A stretch of DNA of 10,403 nt from assembly GCA_024686055.1 (NCBI GenBank), contig JAIBDV010000067.1, forward strand, positions 1-10,403. Direction: 5' to 3'. Positions 1-5,376 of the stretch are shown piece after piece. Position 1 is the first letter of the stretch, and every line of letters starts with the position of its first letter. The stretch comes from Neptuniibacter sp. (lineage in GTDB: Bacteria; Pseudomonadota; Gammaproteobacteria; Pseudomonadales; Balneatricaceae). The notes beneath the pieces were generated by a model that was given only the letters and a program-made list of their open reading frames with translations, ran no database searches and was not told the origin of the DNA. The translations under genes were made by a program, and so were the position numbers.

Positions 1-839
1 AGGATCAGAGACATGACCATCGCAACAGACTGGGCCCAGTCTGGCAGCGCAGTGTAGTGCAGGTGATGACCACCGGCCCACATGTAAGTCGCGATCAGTG
101 CCCAGAAGTGCACGATAGACAGACGGTAGGAGTAGATTGGACGCTCAGACTGCTTCGGTACGAAGTAGTACATCATGCCCAGGAAGCCAGCAGTCAGGAA
201 GAAACCTACCGCGTTATGGCCATACCACCACTGCACCATCGCATCGACAGCACCGGCGTAGACAGAATATGACTTGAACGCGGATACCGGGATTGCTGCA
301 CTGTTAACAATGTGCAGAACCGCAACGGTAATGATGAAGGCCATGTAGAACCAGTTACCCACATAGATGTGAGATGTTTTACGGTTCTTGACGGTACCCA
401 GGAAAACGATGGCGTAGCAAACCCACACGATCGTGATCAGGATATCGATTGGCCATTCCAGCTCTGCGTACTCTTTGGAGGAAGTGAAACCCATTTGTAG
501 CGTAATTGCTGCCGCAAGGATAACTGCCTGCCAGCCCCAGAATGTAAAAGAGGCCAGAGCATCGGAGAACAGTCGTACCTGACAGGTACGCTGAACGACG
601 TAATAGGATGTTGCAAACAGTGCACTACCACCGAAGGCAAAGATAACTGCGTTAGTGTGCAGCGGACGCAGGCGACCAAAAGTCAGCCAGGGAATATCAA
701 AATTGAGCTGCGGCCAGACCAACTGTGACGCAATCAGGACACCGACGGTCATACCGACGATACCCCAGATCACTGTCATGATGGCGAACTGGCGCACCAC
801 TTTATAATTGTAGGTGGGGTGTTCAGTTGCTGTGCTCAT
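1..839 (-). CDS. ccoN: cbb3-type cytochrome c oxidase subunit I (CcoN), 5' part, cut by window edge
   Basis: Catalytic haem-copper subunit of the high-affinity cbb3 terminal oxidase of the inner membrane; it reduces O2 to water and pumps protons. Read on the minus strand from ATG at 839-837, the frame stays open for 279 codons to the window edge; a full CcoN is about 475 residues. The protein begins MSTATEHPTYNYKVVRQFAI, very close to Pseudomonas CcoN. Visible landmarks are LRPLH (His61, low-spin haem b ligand), WWYGHNAVGF (His208, CuB ligand), and Tyr252 with His258/His259 (active-site Tyr and CuB ligands), matching P. stutzeri numbering plus one. SKEYAELEWP (121-130) is also conserved in the family. 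The later haem-ligand histidines lie outside the window. Residue 257, before the His pair, is Gly, where I recall Pro in Pseudomonas. The Shine-Dalgarno is weak (GAGAG). ccoO, ccoQ and ccoP are expected beyond base 1. Confidence 0.96.
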   Translation of the reverse strand, partial: MSTATEHPTYNYKVVRQFAIMTVIWGIVGMTVGVLIASQLVWPQLNFDIPWLTFGRLRPLHTNAVIFAFGGSALFATSYYVVQRTCQVRLFSDALASFTFWGWQAVILAAAITLQMGFTSSKEYAELEWPIDILITIVWVCYAIVFLGTVKNRKTSHIYVGNWFYMAFIITVAVLHIVNSAAIPVSAFKSYSVYAGAVDAMVQWWYGHNAVGFFLTAGFLGMMYYFVPKQSERPIYSYRLSIVHFWALIATYMWAGGHHLHYTALPDWAQSVAMVMSLI

Positions 840-1220
840 GTCAGGCTCTCATCAACAAGCTAAGTTACGGAAATGTAGAGTTTCGGGCGCCATTATCGTG
901 AAAACGGCCTTTGTTTTCAATGTGATCGGACAAAGCAACGAGACAAAATGTCGCACAGGGGGGGCGAGGGTTTTATGTGTTTTAGATCACTGGCTGTTTT
1001 TTAGGTATAAATAAGCTAACTTTTTGAAAAATAATGAGTTTTATTTTCTTGGGTAATTTTTGTTTCTGTGTGTTTTTTAATCGGTTTATGCTGCCTTATA
1101 ACTTTGGTCGTAGCCTGGCTAGCTGATATTGTTACGCGTAAAGTTCAATTCGTTGATGTAAATCAAACTGGCTTTTATGCTCGGGCGTTGTCATAAGGTC
1201 GTTTTTAAAGAGGGTACTGA
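840..1220. other. 381-base divergent intergenic region between ccoN and the hydrolase gene
   Basis: No coding sequence is convincing here. The region is strongly AT-rich between about 1000 and 1100, with runs of T, unlike the neighbouring genes. It holds one perfect FNR/Anr box (1153-1166, listed separately). A poor half-match lies closer to ccoN: minus-strand GTGATCTAAAACAC at 977-990 agrees with the FNR consensus at 7 of 10 defined bases, about 144 bases upstream of the ccoN ATG, and I do not call it a site. No terminator-like hairpin is visible, as expected between two divergent genes. Confidence 0.6.
1153..1166. promoter_or_regulatory. FNR/Anr-type binding site, perfect consensus
   Basis: The sequence is TTGATGTAAATCAA, a full match to the FNR/Anr consensus TTGAT-N4-ATCAA. 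Genes for cbb3 oxidases are well-known FNR/Anr targets, so ccoN is the natural client. On the minus strand a weak -10 (CAATAT, 1131-1126) sits 31 bases from the box centre, the spacing of an FNR site at -41.5. That would give ccoN a leader of about 280 bases. On the plus strand the nearest -10-like hexamer for the hydrolase gene (CATAAG, 1192-1197) is 35 bases from the centre, a poorer fit. The site itself is clear; which gene it controls is inference. Confidence 0.8.
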
Positions 1221-1826
1221 GTGATTATTACGGGAAAACCTGAACGTGGGCGGGTGTTATTTGCACATGGGGCCGGCGCGGGCATGGACTCACTGTTTAT
1301 GCAGGATATGGCCGAGCGGATGGCCGGATTAGGGCTGGAAGTACAACGCTTTAATTTTCCCTACATGATGCAGCGGGTTGCCACGGGCACCAAACGCCCC
1401 CCCGATCGTATGCCACGTTTGCTGGAGTATTTTGTCAATTTGATTGAACAGCTGCCAGATGATGGTGTGCCGTTGTGGCTGGCAGGAAAATCGATGGGGG
1501 GGCGGGTCGCCACCATGCTGGCGGCGGAGGGTGTCGTGCAGGAAGCCTGGGCCTTTGGCTATCCGTTTCATCCGCGGGGCAAGCCGGAAACGTTACGGGT
1601 GGATCATCTGCAATCACCACAGGGACAAATTCATCTGTTCCAGGGGACCCGTGACCCGATGGGAAATGAGGCGGAGGTAAGCGGTTATTCACTGGGCGCT
1701 GATGTACACTTGCACTGGCTGGCGGATGGCGATCATGACCTCAAGCCGCGTCAGCGCTCCGGGTATACCCAGTCGGGCCACCTGGATGCCGTGATTGAAG
1801 TCTTAAAGGAAAGAGTGAGTGGATAA
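1221..1826 (+). CDS. small alpha/beta hydrolase, KANL3/Tex30-like family
   Basis: Predicted cytoplasmic hydrolase of 201 residues, substrate unknown. It starts with GTG; the ribosome-binding run AAAGAGGG at 1207-1214 lies six bases upstream and decides the start. The fold is recognisable from an oxyanion-hole strand with HGAGAGMDS at 16-24, the nucleophile elbow GKSMG at 89-93 (Ser91), an acid in QGTRDPMG (Asp145) and the catalytic His in DGDHDLKPR (His172). All three triad residues are therefore present. There is no signal peptide or lid insertion. The combination HGAGAGMDS plus GKSMGGR is typical of the Tex30/KANL3-like hydrolase group found in many Proteobacteria, and bacterial members are mostly uncharacterised. 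Its last eight bases overlap the start of rlmM, so the two are very probably one transcript. The FNR box 54 bases upstream may or may not affect it. Confidence 0.88.
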   Translation: MIITGKPERGRVLFAHGAGAGMDSLFMQDMAERMAGLGLEVQRFNFPYMMQRVATGTKRPPDRMPRLLEYFVNLIEQLPDDGVPLWLAGKSMGGRVATMLAAEGVVQEAWAFGYPFHPRGKPETLRVDHLQSPQGQIHLFQGTRDPMGNEAEVSGYSLGADVHLHWLADGDHDLKPRQRSGYTQSGHLDAVIEVLKERVSG

Positions 1827-2883
1827 GTTCAAACAGCTGATACTGCAGTGTCGTTCCGGGTTCGAAAAAGAAGCCGCCGCTGAAATTACCGCCTGTCTGT
1901 CGCAGGCGGGTGTTTATGGTTACTGCCAGCTGGTTGACGGCCAGGGCTACGTAAGTTTTCTCGGTGCAGAGGGTGATGCACTGTATCAGGCGATAGAAAA
2001 TCTGCCGTTCAATAAGCTGATCTATGTTCGCCAGTGGACGCTGGCAACCGACTGGCTGGAGCTGGATCGTGAAGATCGCGTGGGTCAGATCCGGGCCGGG
2101 CTGGAGGGGCTGCCTGACTGTGCAGAGGTCTGGGTTGAATATCCGGACACGACTGATGGTCGTGAGCTGGCCACGTTCTGTCGCAAGTTTGGTTCTGCCC
2201 TGGTGCAGCGGCTGAAGCGGGATAAATGGCTGCGTCCGGCAAAGGGCGATAACGGCTGGCGTCTGCAGCTGTTTGCGCTCAGTGGCGAGAAAATAGCGCT
2301 GGGTATCGCACCGGTAAACAACGCCTCGCCCTGGCCCCAGGGGATTCCCCGGCTTAAATTTCCCAAACAGGCACCAAGCCGCTCAACCCTCAAGCTGGAA
2401 GAGGCCTGGCACTGGTTTGTGCCGCGTGATGAGTGGGATACGCGCCTGACCGGAGGGCGTGCGGTTGATCTGGGTGCGGCGCCGGGCGGCTGGACATGGC
2501 AGCTGGTACAGCGCGGTATGTTTGTCAGTGCAGTCGATAACGGCCCAATGGATGAAGAGCTGATGGACAGCGGACAGGTGACCCACTGCAAAGAAGACGG
2601 TTATCTGTTTGTACCGGAGAAAATCGTCGACTGGATGGTGTGTGACATGGTGGATAAACCGATCCGTACGGCTGCCATGGTGGTCGAATGGGCGGTGAAG
2701 GGTTACTGCCGTGAAGCGATATTCAACCTGAAGTTACCGATGAAGCAGCGTTATAAAGAGACGGAACGTTGCTTACAGCATATTGAAACCGAGCTGAAAA
2801 AGCAGGGCTTGCATTGGGAGTTGCGTGCCAAGCAGCTCTACCATGATCGTGAAGAGATCACCTGTCATCTACGGATGCTCTGA
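1819..2883 (+). CDS. rlmM: 23S rRNA (cytidine-2498 2'-O)-methyltransferase RlmM
   Basis: SAM-dependent enzyme that methylates the ribose of C2498 in 23S rRNA before the subunit is finished. The product has 354 residues (E. coli 366) and aligns along its whole length from CRSGFEKE at 11-18. The N-terminal half is the THUMP-like RNA-binding part, with CRKFGSALV near 121. The C-terminal half is a Rossmann-fold methyltransferase: IPRLKFP at 176-182, SAM loop VDLGAAPGGW at 216-225, and the K-D-K-E tetrad as Lys192, Asp276 (VCDMV), Lys305 (NLKLPMK) and Glu345 or Glu346 (YHDREE). The GTG start lies inside the end of the hydrolase gene, overlapping it by eight bases, with AAAGGAAAGA at 1805-1814 as ribosome-binding region. 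This suggests translational coupling. A strong palindrome follows the stop. Confidence 0.96.
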   Translation: MDKFKQLILQCRSGFEKEAAAEITACLSQAGVYGYCQLVDGQGYVSFLGAEGDALYQAIENLPFNKLIYVRQWTLATDWLELDREDRVGQIRAGLEGLPDCAEVWVEYPDTTDGRELATFCRKFGSALVQRLKRDKWLRPAKGDNGWRLQLFALSGEKIALGIAPVNNASPWPQGIPRLKFPKQAPSRSTLKLEEAWHWFVPRDEWDTRLTGGRAVDLGAAPGGWTWQLVQRGMFVSAVDNGPMDEELMDSGQVTHCKEDGYLFVPEKIVDWMVCDMVDKPIRTAAMVVEWAVKGYCREAIFNLKLPMKQRYKETERCLQHIETELKKQGLHWELRAKQLYHDREEITCHLRML

Positions 2884-2901
2884 GACGGGTTCACGTTGTC
2901 T

Positions 2902-2940
2902 GCCAGAGGGCCTGTCAGCTGACAGGCCCTCTGGCGCTTT
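2902..2940. terminator. 34-base perfect palindrome, likely two-way terminator
   Basis: Bases 2902-2935 are a perfect palindrome centred between 2918 and 2919, with GCCAGAGGGCCTGTCAG as its left half; as RNA it folds into a very GC-rich hairpin with a minimal loop. It begins 18 bases after the rlmM stop and ends 20 bases before the stop of the convergent gene at 2956. The plus strand has only a short T run afterwards (CGCTTT) and the minus strand none, so it is not a textbook intrinsic terminator, but its place between convergent genes supports that role. Confidence 0.7.
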
Positions 2941-2955
2941 GATATGGAGGGTGGA

Positions 2956-3237
2956 TTAATGCTGGAGCAGGGTGATTTTTTCGTCTGTCTGCAGCATTGG
3001 CATCAACGCTTCCATAATCTCTTTACGTTCGGGCGAGCGTGCCCAGCGTTGCCAGTCCTGAATAGTGCGGAAGGTTGCCAGTATTATCCGGTGGTCAGGG
3101 TTGTTGACATCATAGAGTGTCTCTCCGCTGATAAAACCGTGGGCCTGCATTGCCTTCTGCAGTGTGTTACGGGCAGCCTGCTCATAGTGCTCTGCCAGTC
3201 CGTCTGCAATCTGGCGCTCAATTAATACTCGAATCAT
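2956..3237 (-). CDS. antibiotic biosynthesis monooxygenase (ABM)-fold protein
   Basis: Small cytoplasmic protein of 93 residues with the ferredoxin-like ABM dimer fold. The start MIRVLIERQIADG, the central HGFISGETLYDVNNP (33-47), and HRIILATFRTIQDWQRWARS (49-68) follow the family pattern: first strand, 'GF...E' strand, then a strand ending in a W-x-x-W helix. Members include monooxygenases, haem-degrading enzymes and many of unknown activity; nothing here identifies a substrate. The ATG at 3237 is supported by AAGGTGA on the minus strand (3250-3244), seven bases or so upstream. It is monocistronic, convergent with rlmM, and divergent from tusA. Confidence 0.85.
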   Translation of the reverse strand: MIRVLIERQIADGLAEHYEQAARNTLQKAMQAHGFISGETLYDVNNPDHRIILATFRTIQDWQRWARSPERKEIMEALMPMLQTDEKITLLQH

Positions 3238-3295
3238 ATGCGCTCACCTTGATCTTTTCTTGTCGTTGGACTCAGGCCAGAGGGCAGTCTGCGTG

Positions 3296-3325
3296 TGGCT
3301 GTCCGCTGGCGAACGTCAATATAAT
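3296..3325 (+). promoter_or_regulatory. candidate sigma-70 promoter for tusA-proQ
   Basis: The 246 bases between the ABM gene and tusA contain a perfect -10 hexamer, TATAAT at 3320-3325. The best -35 match is poor (TGGCTG, 3296-3301, spacing 18). Transcription would start near 3332, giving a leader of about 150 bases. Further down, GCATGT at 3371-3376 and ACATGC at 3386-3391 form a 6-base inverted repeat with a 9-base gap that might be an operator. No other gene is visible in this gap. Confidence 0.3.
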
Positions 3326-3483
3326 CATCGCGTATTTAGTGTATGAATGCGACTGCTGCGGTGTGCTTTGGCATGTTAACGTGTTACATGCGACCTTCGT
3401 TGGCGTTAATCGCACCGGGAGTGCTTCCGCTGAGGGAGTGAATTTGCGACAATAGCGCCGATTTCAAAAACAGGTGTTTTACC

Positions 3484-3720
3484 TTGGATTATCAGATTGA
3501 TCATCAGATGGACGCTTGCGGGCTGTATTGTCCGGAGCCCGTGATGCTGTTGCATAACAAAGTACGTGATATGGCAGCCGGTGAGCTGCTGCGTATTGTA
3601 GCGACAGACCCGTCGACCCAGCGTGACATTCCCAAGTTCTGTACCTTCTTAGGGCATGAACTGGTTGCACAACAGGTGGCTGGTGAGCAGTTTGAATACA
3701 TTATCCGCAAAGGTAACTGA
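3484..3720 (+). CDS. tusA: sulfurtransferase TusA, TTG start
   Basis: Small sulfur carrier of 78 residues that takes persulfide sulfur from IscS and passes it to the TusBCD/E relay for 2-thiolation of wobble uridine (mnm5s2U) in tRNA Lys, Glu and Gln. The active Cys16 lies in GLYCPEPVM; the family-defining CPxP is intact. The stretch VATDPSTQRDIPKFCTFLGH and the C-terminal YIIRKG match true TusA rather than the looser paralogues. The start is TTG: it has AGGTG at 3471-3475 eight bases upstream and gives an N-terminus of the usual TusA length, while the ATG at 3508 would leave only three residues before Cys12 and has no Shine-Dalgarno. proQ follows after six bases. tRNA-Glu(UUC), a substrate class, is encoded twice at the right end of this window. 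Confidence 0.93.
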   Translation: MDYQIDHQMDACGLYCPEPVMLLHNKVRDMAAGELLRIVATDPSTQRDIPKFCTFLGHELVAQQVAGEQFEYIIRKGN

Positions 3721-3726
3721 CATCTG

Positions 3727-4254
3727 ATGTCTTCTTCGATTGAACGTTCAACAGATGCAACATTTGAGCTGATTGATCAGCTGGATACGATGTTGTCTGA
3801 CCATGAGCGACGCCAGCACGTAAGGTCCCCTAAGGTGAGCGAAACTTCTACCGATACAAAGCCAAAGTCAAAAAACCGCGCAGCTAACATGGCTGCTTTG
3901 CAGTTATTGATGGATGCATACCCTGAAGTCTTCAACCGCGACAATGTTCGTCCGTTGAAAATTGGTATTCAGGAAGACCTGGTTGCTGACGAAAAGGTTG
4001 CTAAAAACAAGATCAAGCGCGCACTGGCTAGCTATGTGCGTTCTCTGGCCTACATCCGCTCTATTCGTGCAGATGTCGACCGTATTGATATCAAAGGCGA
4101 GCCTGCTGGTAAGGTCACTGCTGACGAAGCCCTGCACGCGAAAAACAAACTGCGTGACTTGAATAAGAAACGCCGCGAGCAGCAGGTTGAACGTGAAACA
4201 GAAGAACGTATGTCGAACAAGCTGGAAGCACTGGTCAGTATGACCCGTAAGTAA
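3727..4254 (+). CDS. proQ: ProQ/FinO-family RNA chaperone, short form without Tudor-like domain
   Basis: RNA-binding protein of 175 residues that should bind structured small RNAs and mRNA 3' ends. Residues 1-52 are a charged, probably flexible leader. The FinO domain runs from about 55 to 143: ALQLLMDAYPEVFN, RPLKIGIQEDL (75-85; E. coli ProQ has RPLKIGIFQDL), ALASYVRSLAYI (99-110), and RIDIKGEPAGKVTADEALHA (119-138). Residues 139-175 are a basic and acidic helix, likely coiled coil. E. coli ProQ (232 residues) has a long basic linker and a Tudor-like domain; both are missing here, as in the minimal ProQ/FinO proteins of some other bacteria. It lies six bases after tusA in the same transcript. 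Codons are unusually regular (CGT, GCT, GGT, AAC favoured), suggesting strong expression. The Shine-Dalgarno (AAAGG, 3709-3713) is rather distant. Confidence 0.9.
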   Translation: MSSSIERSTDATFELIDQLDTMLSDHERRQHVRSPKVSETSTDTKPKSKNRAANMAALQLLMDAYPEVFNRDNVRPLKIGIQEDLVADEKVAKNKIKRALASYVRSLAYIRSIRADVDRIDIKGEPAGKVTADEALHAKNKLRDLNKKRREQQVERETEERMSNKLEALVSMTRK

Positions 4255-4269
4255 ACACAGTTGTTCGTA

Positions 4270-4309
4270 ATAACAAAGGCCCGTCAGGTAACTGTCGGGC
4301 CTTTGTTAT
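4270..4309. terminator. two-way intrinsic terminator with GTAA loop
   Basis: ATAACAAAGGCCCG (4270-4283) pairs perfectly with CGGGCCTTTGTTAT (4296-4309), and inside this CAG/CTG can pair around a GTAA tetraloop (4288-4291). The stem has A-rich and T-rich outer arms, so on both strands the GC core is followed by T-rich sequence. It ends proQ on the plus strand and the DUF3080 gene on the minus strand, whose stop codon (4308-4306) lies inside the stem. Confidence 0.85.
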
Positions 4310-5376
4310 ATCTGGCTGCTGGGCATCAGCCCGCACTGGCTCAGCTGTTTCTGCCATGCACGGGTATGGCGGTCACGGGCCTTGATATAGTCCTGCCATA
4401 GCGTGCTCTGTAGCGATAGCACCTGGCTGCGATAGTCGTTTAATAGATCTCCATATTTCAGTGCCTGCAGTAACCTTTCATGTTGTTGTAACCAGCGCTG
4501 TCCGCTGCGGTGGGTCAGTGCCATATAGGGCTGTACCCTGGCGGCGTAATAACGGAGAAACACGTTATGCAGGATTTTTGCTTTGGGCGTAGGCCGCGCC
4601 CGGGGCCAGAGTGGGCGCTGGTTTAATCGGGTTTCAAGGCTGCTGGCCGCACGGGACAGGGTTTCGGTCATCAATCGGATACTGCTCAGCCAGTGCGCTC
4701 CGAACGGGTTTCGGTACAGGATTTCGTAGTCATCTTCCAGCTTTTCGACAAAGGCGGGCAGTTGCCAGGGGGTTGCTTGCTGGCTGAGTTTGATCAGTTG
4801 CTCAAAGTGTTGCAGGCTGTTGAGCGCCGGGCCAAGGCTGTCGGTTTCACCGGGCACCAGTGGCGGCGCGCCGAGTGCAAAGTTTGCTTCGATTTCGGCT
4901 GAGTTGTAAATTGCGTTCCACAAGACGCGGGGCAGGTTCTGCTGTTTAGCTCGATAAATCTCATTGACCTGGCGCAGCAGCGAGGTGTCGGTACGTACCT
5001 GGGGTAGAGTGCGGCACTGGCGTATCAGACTGTAAAAGCGAATTTCATAGATCAGTTGTTGCGAGACGGGCATGACTCTGCCCAGCGAGCTATTGCGTTG
5101 CGCAATCAGCGGCAGCAGGTTGCAGGCCTGCAGGTCGAGCGTATCCAGCATCCCTTCACGTATGTCCTGCAGGACAACCAGCCGTTCCCGGCGCGGTGGA
5201 TACGCGGTTACGGCCGGTAGTTGATCAAGGCTGCTGTTGATCTCGGTGTTGGTCGCGTTGCCAATCCGGTAAAGGTAGTCTTCCAGCAGCGCCTGACCTT
5301 CAGGTTTGCTACAGCCAGTCAGCAGACTGGCCAGTAGCAGCAGCCAGGCTAGGGAGTCGCGGTATCGTTGTGGCAT
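4306..5376 (-). CDS. DUF3080-type lipoprotein
   Basis: Predicted lipoprotein of 356 residues, function unknown. The N-terminus has basic residues, a hydrophobic stretch and the lipobox LLTGC, so Cys22 would be lipidated after cleavage; Ser at the next position does not suggest inner-membrane retention, so outer-membrane placement is plausible. The mature part is largely helical, rich in Leu, Gln and Arg, without an enzyme motif I can name. I assign the DUF3080 family from overall resemblance (QACNLLPLIAQRNSSLGRV near 83-101, IRQCRTLP, NIYNSAEIE-like segment, RNPFGAHW); this needs a profile search. The ATG lies 28 bases inside the 3' end of norM in another frame, with a weak CCAGG ribosome-binding site ten bases upstream. 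Translation is therefore probably coupled to norM. The stop is inside the terminator stem. Confidence 0.72.
   Translation of the reverse strand: MPQRYRDSLAWLLLLASLLTGCSKPEGQALLEDYLYRIGNATNTEINSSLDQLPAVTAYPPRRERLVVLQDIREGMLDTLDLQACNLLPLIAQRNSSLGRVMPVSQQLIYEIRFYSLIRQCRTLPQVRTDTSLLRQVNEIYRAKQQNLPRVLWNAIYNSAEIEANFALGAPPLVPGETDSLGPALNSLQHFEQLIKLSQQATPWQLPAFVEKLEDDYEILYRNPFGAHWLSSIRLMTETLSRAASSLETRLNQRPLWPRARPTPKAKILHNVFLRYYAARVQPYMALTHRSGQRWLQQHERLLQALKYGDLLNDYRSQVLSLQSTLWQDYIKARDRHTRAWQKQLSQCGLMPSSQI

Noticed and set aside
977..990. Second FNR-like site nearer ccoN
   Set aside because: It has only 7 of 10 defined positions and no -10 hexamer at the right spacing.
2085..2591. Long minus-strand open frame (168 codons) within rlmM
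   Set aside because: It is antisense to a fully conserved rlmM, its translation is rich in Ser, Pro and Arg with no recognisable motif, and it looks like a codon-bias shadow.
2902..3285. The ten-base word GCCAGAGGGC on both sides of the ABM gene (2902 and 3276), as if marking an inserted cassette
   Set aside because: It is too short to be significant, there is no target duplication, and the first copy is part of a terminator palindrome.
3150..3455. Plus-strand open frame covering the ABM gene start and the gap before tusA
   Set aside because: It is half antisense to a well-supported gene, has no ribosome-binding site, and the product is compositionally random.
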